A stretch of 64,000 bases of DNA from a virus: IMG/VR virus record IMGVR_UViG_3300032288_003086, positions 1-64,000 of that record. The stretch is one strand, 5' to 3'. The notes below the pieces were generated by a model. The model was not told where the DNA came from, did not search any database, and saw only the letters and a list, made by a program, of their open reading frames with translations. Shown here one piece after another: positions 26,050 through 33,289 of this stretch (positions within the stretch are counted from its first letter, which is position 1; each line of letters begins with the position of its first letter). A program made the translations under genes and the position numbers.

Positions 26050-26519
26050 TGGCTCTTGATGATATAGAATCGTTACCCACGACTGTCAATGGTATAACAC
26101 CCATATCAGCGGCATCAATATGGGGATTTGGTCTGTGGACTGAACTTACATCAGCCACAACCACGGATATCTATGTCATAAGTCTTGTATTCCAGATAAC
26201 CAACATCCCTGCTTTGGATACAACTGTAGAGCAGCTTTTTGAGATAGGTATTGGAACAGCAGGAGCAGAAGTTACTGACATACAGATACCTTATAATGTA
26301 AGGAATGACACCCAGGTTGGTTATTACTTGACAACACCAGACCATATATTCCTACCTGAGCCTGTGTTGATTACATCAGGAACAAGGATAGCGATCAGGG
26401 TAGCGGATAGTCTTGCTACTGCAATCACCTACCAAGGTGTGAAAATCATGTATACAGAGGGGGCATCTGCATTTACCCCAGTAGATCCTTTTGGGATGAT
26501 GGGGATCTTTGGGATCTAA
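26049..26519 (+). CDS. Beta-sandwich virion protein, second of a paralogous pair (156 aa)
   Basis: A 156-residue paralogue of the preceding protein. Shared elements are EIGIGTAGAEVTDIQIPYNVRNDTQ, PEPVLITSGTRIAIRVADSLA and GVKIMYTEG. It adds about 18 hydrophobic, Gly/Phe-rich residues at the C-terminus (PVDPFGMMGIFGI), which could be an interaction peptide. It is the last gene of the fibre run before a new promoter-like element. Function unknown beyond a likely surface-exposed or fibre-tip domain. Confidence 0.55.
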   Translation: MALDDIESLPTTVNGITPISAASIWGFGLWTELTSATTTDIYVISLVFQITNIPALDTTVEQLFEIGIGTAGAEVTDIQIPYNVRNDTQVGYYLTTPDHIFLPEPVLITSGTRIAIRVADSLATAITYQGVKIMYTEGASAFTPVDPFGMMGIFGI

Positions 26520-26535
26520 AAGTCCCAAATTTTTC

Positions 26536-26568
26536 GTATATTATATGTGTAACCTAAAACACATATAA
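26536..26568 (+). promoter_or_regulatory. Promoter element GTATATTATA with 10-base inverted repeat before the ATG
   Basis: GTATATTATA is at 26536-26545. TTATATGTGT (26541-26550) and ACACATATAA (26559-26568) form a perfect 10-base inverted repeat with an 8-base loop, ending two bases before the ATG at 26571. Confidence 0.55.
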
Positions 26569-26570
26569 AA

Positions 26571-27431
26571 ATGAAAAAATTCATTGGATTGATGGCAGTG
26601 CTGATGACCATCGTAACTCTTTCAGTATCAGCGCAAACTTGTCCTACTGCTGTTGAGAAACCCATCATTTATGGGGACTTTACACCATGTAGAAACCAAA
26701 GAAATGTTACTTACACAATTGCTAACCGCAATCCTGCGCTTCCAATGCAATGGACCTGGTGTCGTGGTCAAGTTGGTCAGAACGTTTCTGCTGGTTTTGT
26801 ACCCACTGAATATCGCTGGACTCTTCCTTCAATGACCACTGCTACTGATGGTATTACTACAGTAAACTCAAGCTCAGGCGGTTATCTTTATACTACTCAG
26901 ACTACTATTGCTGTAAGCTACAAAACTCGTGGTGGTTATCTGAGCTGCTACTACAAAGACTCTTGTGGAGTATGGCAAGCGATGAGTGGTCGTACCATCA
27001 ATCTTACTTGTGATGCTGGTACAGGGGAATTCCCATATGTAGCTCCTGCAGCTGTTGACACTGGACGTACTGTGATTAATGCAGATGTTATCCATGGTAC
27101 TTATGAGATGAGTTTTGATTTGGATAGTATTTCTGGTGAGACTGGTCCACACACTAATCTTGTAATGTATGTAAAGTGTCCTACCTGTTCTTGTTCTAGT
27201 AACTATGCGGTTTGGTTCTCTGATGGTTGGTATCAGCAGATTCGTCAAACTCCTGATCCATCTCTTCCTTTTACTGTGGCTTATGGATGGAGTTTGTACT
27301 TCGCATCTCCTAGTACTCCACCTCGAACTTTCCGTATTGCTGGTTCAGGTGCAAGTGGTGGATGGATAAGTTTACCATTTACCATCAGTACTTCAGTACC
27401 TTCTACAGTAAATTATCCAACGCTTCCCTAA
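26571..27431 (+). CDS. Secreted phage protein with signal peptide (286 aa)
   Basis: The protein starts MKKFIGLMAVLMTIVTLSVSAQ: a basic N-terminus, a hydrophobic core and an A-x-A-like site, so cleavage is expected after residue 21 by signal peptidase I. The mature part is beta-rich with paired cysteines (TCPTAVEKP, YGDFTPCRN, WCRGQ, SCYYKDSC, KCPTCSC), Trp and Tyr-rich strands, and a C-terminal domain around FAVAYGWSLYF-like strands. No enzyme motif is visible. It is the only gene here with a classical signal peptide, and it stands first in a unit with a lipoprotein and a holin candidate. It is therefore likely exported by the infected cell, rather than being a plain fibre. Possible roles are host surface change or an adhesin; neither is proven. 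Confidence 0.65.
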   Translation: MKKFIGLMAVLMTIVTLSVSAQTCPTAVEKPIIYGDFTPCRNQRNVTYTIANRNPALPMQWTWCRGQVGQNVSAGFVPTEYRWTLPSMTTATDGITTVNSSSGGYLYTTQTTIAVSYKTRGGYLSCYYKDSCGVWQAMSGRTINLTCDAGTGEFPYVAPAAVDTGRTVINADVIHGTYEMSFDLDSISGETGPHTNLVMYVKCPTCSCSSNYAVWFSDGWYQQIRQTPDPSLPFTVAYGWSLYFASPSTPPRTFRIAGSGASGGWISLPFTISTSVPSTVNYPTLP

Positions 27432-27441
27432 ACCATAGGTC

Positions 27442-28050
27442 ATGAAAGCCACTAGACTTCTTATTCTTCTCACAGCCTTGTTCATCATGGGCTGTGAGAA
27501 GGAGGATGTCAAACAGACATCTTCAAAAGCAAATGATGTAAAAACAGATTTGTCACAGGAGACCTCAGAGGATCAGCCTAGTGGAGAAAGAAGAGGTGGA
27601 AATGGCAATGGTAACGGTCAAGGTAACAATAACCAAATTACTGATCCTTGTGCCAGTTATCCTGTATATCCTATTGTAAATCAAGAGCCTACTGATTGGA
27701 ATATCAAGGTTGACACCACGATCTGCGGTATGGTTGTATTCAAATGGGATGCGCAGCCTGGGTTTAATCCAGTGACTGATACTTGCTTTACCATAGCCAG
27801 ATACTATTACATAGGGTTTGCTCCTGTAGGACATACCAACGGCTGCACAGGTGGCGGATCAATCAGTGCTACAAACTCCTACTATTACACCCTTGGCGCA
27901 GGATGTTCCCTGTGGCCAGGATACAAGTACATTATGGGTATCACTTACTATGAAAGGAATGTAGAACTACAGACCACCTTTGTAAGGGCATCCAAGACAG
28001 TGGAGTTTACAGCAGGTTCACGCACACCGTGGCTTAATAATTGTAACTAA
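27442..28050 (+). CDS. Predicted surface lipoprotein (202 aa)
   Basis: The N-terminus MKATRLLILLTALFIMGC is a lipoprotein signal with a lipobox (I-M-G-C, lipidated C18). The residues after the cysteine (E-K-E-D) fit the Lys followed by acidic pair that acts as a surface-export signal in Bacteroidota lipoproteins. A low-complexity linker follows (residues about 20-66, Ser/Thr/Glu then Gly-Asn repeats), then a roughly 130-residue beta domain with five or six cysteines (DPCASYPVYP, TTICGMVVFKW, DTCFTIARYYYIG, NGCTGGG, GCSLWPGYKYI). Phage lipoproteins of this kind often block superinfection by masking receptors, but that is inference. It lies 10 bases after the secreted protein and 15 before the holin candidate. 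Confidence 0.7.
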   Translation: MKATRLLILLTALFIMGCEKEDVKQTSSKANDVKTDLSQETSEDQPSGERRGGNGNGNGQGNNNQITDPCASYPVYPIVNQEPTDWNIKVDTTICGMVVFKWDAQPGFNPVTDTCFTIARYYYIGFAPVGHTNGCTGGGSISATNSYYYTLGAGCSLWPGYKYIMGITYYERNVELQTTFVRASKTVEFTAGSRTPWLNNCN

Positions 28051-28065
28051 TATAAACATTTAAAA

Positions 28066-28449
28066 ATGAACGCAGTACCATTTCTCAAATCAAAGATCGT
28101 ATGGGTACAGATCTTGGCAGCATTGTCAATCCTTGTAGCTCAGTATGGTCAGTTTGGATTTATGAATCCTCAGATTGCCATGTTCATCAGCTTTGCTTTG
28201 ACAGCAATTCTTCAGCAGTTTGGATCATACAAACCCATTACGCTTACAGGCATTTCTCATGATAAGACCATGTTCTGGACAAACGTAGTAGCTGCTGGTT
28301 TGATGATCACTGATTACTTCTTAGAAAACCAGATATTCATGTCCTGCGGGATGAATGCAAACATGATTGGTATGTTCATGATCACTGTGAACCTGGTTTT
28401 GCGTACTTACTTTACAAACCAGCCATCTGACGAAGTAGCTGGTAAATAA
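28066..28449 (+). CDS. Holin-like membrane protein (127 aa)
   Basis: A 127-residue protein with three likely membrane segments, near residues 12-28 (IVWVQILAALSILVAQY), 36-52 (IAMFISFALTAILQQFG) and 98-115 (MIGMFMITVNLVLRTYF), plus an amphipathic region around 70-86. The N-terminus is short and basic, and the C-terminus is charged (NQPSDEVAGK). Size, topology and nearness to the lysozyme gene suggest a holin, which opens the inner membrane to let the lysozyme reach the wall. The opening 'PFLKSKIVWVQILAALSIL' recalls membrane proteins in other Bacteroidota phages. An antiholin or membrane accessory protein is the alternative. Confidence 0.6.
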   Translation: MNAVPFLKSKIVWVQILAALSILVAQYGQFGFMNPQIAMFISFALTAILQQFGSYKPITLTGISHDKTMFWTNVVAAGLMITDYFLENQIFMSCGMNANMIGMFMITVNLVLRTYFTNQPSDEVAGK

Positions 28450-28558
28450 TAAGTTTCTCTTGGTTAATCGACTGGGGATAGCTTATTTTGTTGAAAATCA
28501 ACAGTTGCGGGCAGTTACTTAGGTAGCTGTCCGCAGTACTGTATATATTTAATTGACA
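28450..28558 (+). promoter_or_regulatory. Intergenic region with hairpins and a promoter-like element
   Basis: Inverted repeats are AATAAG/CTTATT (28448-28453 with 28482-28487) and GTTGA/TCAAC (28490-28494 with 28498-28502). The strongest is TGCGGGCAG (28506-28514) with CTGTCCGCA (28527-28535), nine pairs including one G·U. GTATATATTT (28541-28550) partly matches the promoter element and ends only 8 bases before the ATG at 28559. The region may both stop lysis transcription and start the next unit. Confidence 0.4.
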
Positions 28559-30337
28559 ATGAATGTATTAGTAACCTGGGCACCTGACGCTACTTCCCTG
28601 CTTCCAACAGATACTTTTAATGTATTCTACAAGGTAGCTGATGTAACCTATCTGAATATTTGGACATTGGCAACTCTGACGCCGCTTCCAAGTACAGCTA
28701 CCTCTTTTACAATAACAGGATTATCTCCTAACACTGTCTATAGGATTGGGGTTGAGAAATCCTGTATATCAGGACCAAGTCAATTTATTCAAGAGGTAGA
28801 AGTGACGGTGGTGAACTGTCCTATATACTCTTATTACCAAGGACCTGTAGTAAATGGATATGCCACTGTTTTCTACAGTCTATCTTACCCTGATTCTACA
28901 CATGTGACTATATCAGGATCACAGATTTATGATGTTACAAATGCTGACTACAGTTACATATCAGGCTGCTTGACTTTACCATCACCTTGCACCACTGCAT
29001 TTTTTCCAATAGGTAGAGGTGTTCGCTATGATTCACAGTGTCCTTCTTGTACAGGTCTGGGTTATCTCTGTGGACTAGATTACATGTTCTTTGACACACC
29101 TTGTAATATAACATCGGGGGTTGGCTACTATGGATTAGCTCCATCTCCATTCCAAGGAAATCAATCACTAAGTCAAAACTGTCCTTCAGGTTCTGGAATA
29201 TTGGGTGAGCCTATCCTTTTGGATTATGGAAGAGATTATAGGTTTGCACTTGGTCAACCATTTGTACAATCTCCTTCGCTTCCTCCATATACATTCCCAG
29301 TATCCAATCTCAATACAACATTGTTTGATACAGGAGAATGCGCATTTAATGCAGTAGGTCAGCCTTCATTTACACTGTCTCCAATTGCAAATGATCCTGC
29401 TAGACTTAGTGGGGAATTTGACTACAGTACCATAAGTGGAAAGGCTATACAGGACGTCATCGATGGTACTAACCAGACTGCAATCAATGGAAGCATCAAC
29501 CATTACATATTCTCATATACAGTAGAGGATTCTCTTAGCAATACGTTTCCTTTATTGAATTCCAATAACACTCCTGTTACAGGTCCCAATATCAGTTATT
29601 TCAGACATGCTCCAATCTACATACCTATAACAGCACCTGAGCTTTCCGCAGGCATGACCATTAACTGCAAAGTGTTAACTCCTGGACCTGGAAGCGTGGT
29701 GAATACAACAGTCAATGCTGCTGGACTATCTGTTGCCAACTTCTGTACCTTGATTGCAAACCTGCTCAATACTGCAGGATTTCCATCGGATACAGTTACT
29801 TATTTTGGAAACAGATACCTTAGATTTGGTCTTCCAGATGCTTCTTACCTAGGTGGAGAGATTGTAATAGATGGACCTAATGTAATTGGTGGTCCTGTGA
29901 CATATAATGACAATGTATATGGCATACTCAACACCTATCTGAACAATGTACTTTGGAGAAGTGAAGACTTGCTTTCTCCTACACTTGTAAGCGATACAGT
30001 AGGTCAGTACAAGTTCATCACCAGCGATACTTGGCAGATGATTCCTTATGGAGGAGTCATAAATGCAAATCCCAATGACATCATTGAATTTGTAATGTTT
30101 GATACGGATGTAACTTTATATGAAGTAGTTAACCTTAGCAGTGTTACCACATATGATCTGGCAAACTACACTAATAATCCTACACTTCCAACATTCAATA
30201 CCAACAACTCAATAACCGTATTCTCATTGCAGTGTGATACTGTCAACTTCTTTACGGGGAGTACTATTGCATTCAAGTTCACCAATCCTACGAATCCAAG
30301 TCTTCCATTTACAAATATTGTAACACTTAACTTCTAA
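28559..30337 (+). CDS. Tail adhesin with fibronectin-III-like N-terminus (593 aa)
   Basis: ATG at 28559 is preferred over the in-frame TTG two codons upstream. Residues about 1-88 form a fibronectin-III-like domain (VTWAPDATSLLPTDTFNVFYK, SFTITGLSPNTVYRIGVEKSC), similar in plan to the start of the 764-residue adhesin. The rest is beta-rich, with a Cys-containing loop region (residues about 130-165: GCLTLPSPCTT, SQCPSCTGLGYLCG) and long Thr/Asn-rich stretches. It shares TAATG with the following gene. It belongs to the tail adhesin class but lies between holin and lysozyme, apart from the main fibre cluster. Receptor binding is inferred. Confidence 0.6.
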   Translation: MNVLVTWAPDATSLLPTDTFNVFYKVADVTYLNIWTLATLTPLPSTATSFTITGLSPNTVYRIGVEKSCISGPSQFIQEVEVTVVNCPIYSYYQGPVVNGYATVFYSLSYPDSTHVTISGSQIYDVTNADYSYISGCLTLPSPCTTAFFPIGRGVRYDSQCPSCTGLGYLCGLDYMFFDTPCNITSGVGYYGLAPSPFQGNQSLSQNCPSGSGILGEPILLDYGRDYRFALGQPFVQSPSLPPYTFPVSNLNTTLFDTGECAFNAVGQPSFTLSPIANDPARLSGEFDYSTISGKAIQDVIDGTNQTAINGSINHYIFSYTVEDSLSNTFPLLNSNNTPVTGPNISYFRHAPIYIPITAPELSAGMTINCKVLTPGPGSVVNTTVNAAGLSVANFCTLIANLLNTAGFPSDTVTYFGNRYLRFGLPDASYLGGEIVIDGPNVIGGPVTYNDNVYGILNTYLNNVLWRSEDLLSPTLVSDTVGQYKFITSDTWQMIPYGGVINANPNDIIEFVMFDTDVTLYEVVNLSSVTTYDLANYTNNPTLPTFNTNNSITVFSLQCDTVNFFTGSTIAFKFTNPTNPSLPFTNIVTLNF

Positions 30338-31386
30338 TGCCTGTACTGTTTGACATAACCTATCAAAGTAGTCCTTATGCAATATTTGGGGGATTGTATT
30401 ACAGACACGTGCTTCCAGATGGAACCTATTCTACTTGGACATTTGCTTCTACCTATGGACCTTTTGTAATCAATACCAGCGGGGGTACTGTAACTACACA
30501 TACCCTTAATGATGTTGTTGGCAATCCTCCAGAGTTTTTCTCTGGAACAACTTACCAATTCTATATTGATCAACAGTGTAGCAACAATGTAGTAGAGCCT
30601 TCTCCTATATCAGATGATATTTGGATTCCAGCATGTCCTGAGTTTATTGCAAATCTTACTGTAGACTATGATGACAATGCTTCATCCTATGCCATACAGA
30701 TATCCCTTTATGATCCTGCTGGGCCTGGAGCTCCCATGAATCCACTTGCATACAGTATTGCAAACTACAACTTTACAGTCTATGAGCTTTTGAATACAGG
30801 GCCTGTGAATATAGGAACAATCACTGTCCCATACTCAAACATTGAAGCAATACTTCCTGCTACTCAATACACACTATTGATAACATCAGGAGACCTTGTA
30901 AATCCAATTGTTGCTGGTATAACTTATCAAATCAATATGAGTATTGATCTTACGACTTCTACTCAGATTGAAACTTACGAATGTCCTAATGCTGTCAACT
31001 TACTTGTTTCAGAGTGTGATACTTTTAAGATTACTACAGGAAAAACCTGGGCTGTTGAGTATTTGGATTGCAATGGTCAAGTGAGGAAGTTTGCAGGAAC
31101 AGCTCCTGTACCACCTTTCTACATTTGTGCCAAACAGATTCCAAAAGGGTACTGGTGTTTAAATGGTGTACAAAAGGCTCCAGTAAATACTACTGGGGGA
31201 GTCATTCATGCAATAGGAAGCTGCATATCCACAGCAATAACTGGAATCTTAGATCAAGGTGCTGTTATCACATGTGCTCCTGGCCCTGGTTGCGACAGTG
31301 CATACAATCAACCATATCCTACAAACATTCAGAATCAAATAACACTGAATACCTGGAACACAGTTATAACATCTGTTCAATGCTAA
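30337..31386 (+). CDS. Tail adhesin/fibre tip protein, Cys-rich C-terminus (349 aa)
   Basis: A 349-residue beta-rich protein. The first 100 residues form a fibronectin-III-like domain (YYRHVLPDGTYSTWTF, SGTTYQFYIDQQC), a second sandwich spans about 105-225, and the C-terminal 125 residues are a separate module with cysteines (CPNAVNLLVSECD, YLDCNGQ, YICAKQ, YWCLNG, GSCIST, GCDSAY, SVQC). The AVEYLDCNGQVRKFAGTAP segment recurs, as I remember it, at the ends of adhesins in Bacteroidota phages. Likely partner of the preceding adhesin, to which it is translationally coupled. Confidence 0.55.
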   Translation: MPVLFDITYQSSPYAIFGGLYYRHVLPDGTYSTWTFASTYGPFVINTSGGTVTTHTLNDVVGNPPEFFSGTTYQFYIDQQCSNNVVEPSPISDDIWIPACPEFIANLTVDYDDNASSYAIQISLYDPAGPGAPMNPLAYSIANYNFTVYELLNTGPVNIGTITVPYSNIEAILPATQYTLLITSGDLVNPIVAGITYQINMSIDLTTSTQIETYECPNAVNLLVSECDTFKITTGKTWAVEYLDCNGQVRKFAGTAPVPPFYICAKQIPKGYWCLNGVQKAPVNTTGGVIHAIGSCISTAITGILDQGAVITCAPGPGCDSAYNQPYPTNIQNQITLNTWNTVITSVQC

Positions 31387-31422
31387 ATCATTTGTCAGGT
31401 TGGTTGGTACCCCTGATTGTCG

Positions 31423-31457
31423 GTGAGGTCCCCCTGGGTGATAGCAGGGGGCTTCAC
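31423..31457 (+). promoter_or_regulatory. GC-rich 13-base-pair hairpin in the 112-base gap
   Basis: GTGAGG(T)CCCCCTG (31423-31436) pairs with CAGGGGGCTTCAC (31445-31457), with one bulged T and one G·T pair. An 8-base loop (GGTGATAG) sits between them. It is followed by TATTTGTAAAAAAAA, not a T-run, so it is not a standard terminator on this strand. It could pause, protect or process RNA. Confidence 0.5.
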
Positions 31458-31476
31458 TATTTGTAAAAAAAATTGA

Positions 31477-31497
31477 GTATATTACTATAGAGATAGT
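31477..31497 (+). promoter_or_regulatory. Promoter-like element with small hairpin before the ATG
   Basis: GTATATTACT (31477-31486) matches GTATATTATA at eight of ten bases. ACTAT (31484-31488) and ATAGT (31493-31497) form a 5-base inverted repeat with an AGAG loop, ending one base before the ATG at 31499. Confidence 0.45.
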
Positions 31498-31498
31498 T

Positions 31499-32080
31499 AT
31501 GAAAGACGCAATCAAGGTAAACCTAAAAGGTCCTCGCTACAGACCTCCAAGATTCAATACAATCTCCGCTGAAATACTCAGCGATATATCTGCTCATGAG
31601 GATTGTTTGATAAAGGATGTCAAGAAGATTAGGGACATCATTGTTGCGGCCAATAGGGAAATCTCAAAAACAGTGATAGACTTCAGGGATGGAATAGAAC
31701 TTCCTGATCAGCTAGGGTACATGTTCCTTGGAACCTGTCAACCCAAAGTACGTAAGAATGTAGATTACAAGGTCACCAAGGAATATCTCAAGGTGATCCA
31801 ACATCGTAACTGGGAAAGTGATAACTACCTAGCTAAGATTTTCTATACCAACTATGAAACAAAGTATGGTTTCAAGTTTCATGAAGTGTGGGCATTTGCT
31901 CCATGCAGGGACTTTACCAGGGAAGTAGGTAGAACCTATCCTGAAAACTGGAAGAAGTATATTCAGATTGACCATACTCTTAAGGTATCCAAGCTTTATC
32001 GCAAATACATGGGTGAGGTAAGAAGAAGCATGCTTGACAAGGAAAGACTTGAATCATATAATCCTTTGGAGCTAGACTGA
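31499..32080 (+). CDS. Conserved structural-block protein, unknown (193 aa)
   Basis: A 193-residue, mixed alpha/beta, basic protein. Features are RYRPPRFNTISAEILSD, a helix (IKDVKKIRDIIVAANREIS), then DFRDGIELPDQLGYMFLG with a TCQPKVRKNVDYKVTKEYL element, HRNWESDNYLAKIFYTNYET and YGFKFHEVWAFAPCRDF. The combination 'ELPDQLG...GTC...NVDY...NWESD.YLAKIFYTNYE.KY.FK' is one I associate with a conserved protein of crAss-like structural blocks, usually adjacent to ring and lysis genes. I cannot name a function. It leads the operon that carries lysozyme and connectors, two bases before the lysozyme gene. Confidence 0.6.
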   Translation: MKDAIKVNLKGPRYRPPRFNTISAEILSDISAHEDCLIKDVKKIRDIIVAANREISKTVIDFRDGIELPDQLGYMFLGTCQPKVRKNVDYKVTKEYLKVIQHRNWESDNYLAKIFYTNYETKYGFKFHEVWAFAPCRDFTREVGRTYPENWKKYIQIDHTLKVSKLYRKYMGEVRRSMLDKERLESYNPLELD

Positions 32081-32081
32081 T

Positions 32082-32612
32082 ATGCTTGACTTCATCAAAA
32101 ATATAATACGTAAATGGTATGGTACCCAAAATGAGGCCATCCATGAATCTGCAAAAGGCTATGCTGTCAATAAGCAGACTGTTAATTTAGTGAAGATGTT
32201 TGAAGGCTTTGAGCCTGTTGCCTACAAAGATGTAGTTGGAGTATGGACCATAGGATATGGCAATACATTCTATCTTGATGGAAAGAGAGTAAAAGAGGGT
32301 GATAATATCAGCCATGCCCAAGGTGAGCAGCTTTTAAAGAATGTATTAGATCATTTTGCCAAACTAGTGACTGACGAGATACGAGTGCAACTTACTGATT
32401 GCCAGTTTGGTGCCCTTGTGTCCTTTACATATAATGTAGGCATTGGCGCTTTTCGGAGGAGCACTCTCCTTCGAAAAGTCAATGCTGATCCAGAGAACCC
32501 TGAGATAAAAGCTGAGTTTACTAAATGGGTTAGAGCTGGAGGAAAGACATTGACTGGCTTAGTGAGACGTAGAAAAGCGGAAGCTGATTTGTATTTTAGT
32601 GAAAACTGCTAA
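32082..32612 (+). CDS. Endolysin, T4-type lysozyme (GH24)
   Basis: A 176-residue lysozyme. The catalytic triad of glycoside hydrolase family 24 is present with exact spacing: E41 (in MFEGFE), D50 and T56 (E-x8-D-x5-T, within YKDVVGVWTIGYGNT). Other family marks follow: LTDCQFGALVSFTYNVG near residue 107, and a C-terminal GLVRRRKAEADLYF (residues about 158-171). It cleaves the glycan strands of peptidoglycan at the end of infection. Residues 1-30 are an extra basic, amphipathic segment (MLDFIKNIIRKWYG) that could serve as membrane anchor or export aid, although no clear signal peptide is visible. It could also be a virion lysozyme, as ring proteins follow at once. Confidence 0.88.
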   Translation: MLDFIKNIIRKWYGTQNEAIHESAKGYAVNKQTVNLVKMFEGFEPVAYKDVVGVWTIGYGNTFYLDGKRVKEGDNISHAQGEQLLKNVLDHFAKLVTDEIRVQLTDCQFGALVSFTYNVGIGAFRRSTLLRKVNADPENPEIKAEFTKWVRAGGKTLTGLVRRRKAEADLYFSENC

Positions 32613-32614
32613 CC

Positions 32615-33289
32615 ATGGTAACAAAAGTATCAGAGGCCATAAGTAGGGTCAGAAACCAGATAAAGTCAGTGACAGTCGATGCATTTGTCACTGATCGTTA
32701 TATCTATTCGCTTATCCTCAAACATATATCCTGGCTGATCAAACGCGAAGATGACAAGGGTATCTTACGTAAGTACAATAACATCTTTCATACCTTGGAT
32801 TACTTTCCATTGATAGATGTGGATAAAGCTGATGTGGGATGTTTCTGTATTACATCAGGATGTACAATCAAGCGTAGTCAGCATAAGATTCCTCCTACAT
32901 ATGATGGAAGCTATGGGCCAATTATCAGGTCTTTAACCAGCATCGATGGTACCACTCCACTGACTATGACATACCCTTCGACTTATCAGGCAATGATACG
33001 TCAGAAGACCTTTAAGTATAATAAGACTCCTTACTACTACATAGTAAATGATTACATCTATGTACCTAGTGTAGACTGGCCTGCTATCCGAGTAGAAGGA
33101 TTGTTTAGATCAGGGATAGGAGATTATAATTGTGATACTGAGCATGACTGCATTTATGTGCAGGATGAACCATTCTCTGTTCCCATGTACCTCTATGGGG
33201 AGATGGAGCAGAATGTCATGAAAGACCTGGCAACCAGTATCAGCATACCAGGTGATGTCAAACAAGACTTTGTAAGCAACACCAAATGA
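32615..33289 (+). CDS. Ring/connector-type tail protein (224 aa)
   Basis: A 224-residue protein with an N-terminal helical part (VSEAISRVRNQIKSVTVDAFVTDRYIYSLILKHISWLIKRED) and a beta domain (YFPLIDVDKADVGCFCIT, CTIKRSQHKIPP, IRSLTSIDGTTPLTMTY, YYYIVNDYIYVPSVDWPAIRVEGLF). I recognise the order 'R-x-x-x-K...D.F.TDR-x-I-Y...TIKRS..K.P...I.R...T-S-I-D-G...Y.Y-V-P' from a conserved crAss-like structural protein that I believe forms one of the neck or tail rings. It overlaps the next, partner-like gene by four bases (ATGA). Assignment of a specific ring is not possible. Confidence 0.6.
   Translation: MVTKVSEAISRVRNQIKSVTVDAFVTDRYIYSLILKHISWLIKREDDKGILRKYNNIFHTLDYFPLIDVDKADVGCFCITSGCTIKRSQHKIPPTYDGSYGPIIRSLTSIDGTTPLTMTYPSTYQAMIRQKTFKYNKTPYYYIVNDYIYVPSVDWPAIRVEGLFRSGIGDYNCDTEHDCIYVQDEPFSVPMYLYGEMEQNVMKDLATSISIPGDVKQDFVSNTK

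Noticed and set aside
31423-31457. Intrinsic terminator
   Set aside because: The stem is strong but is followed by A-rich sequence instead of a T-run on this strand.
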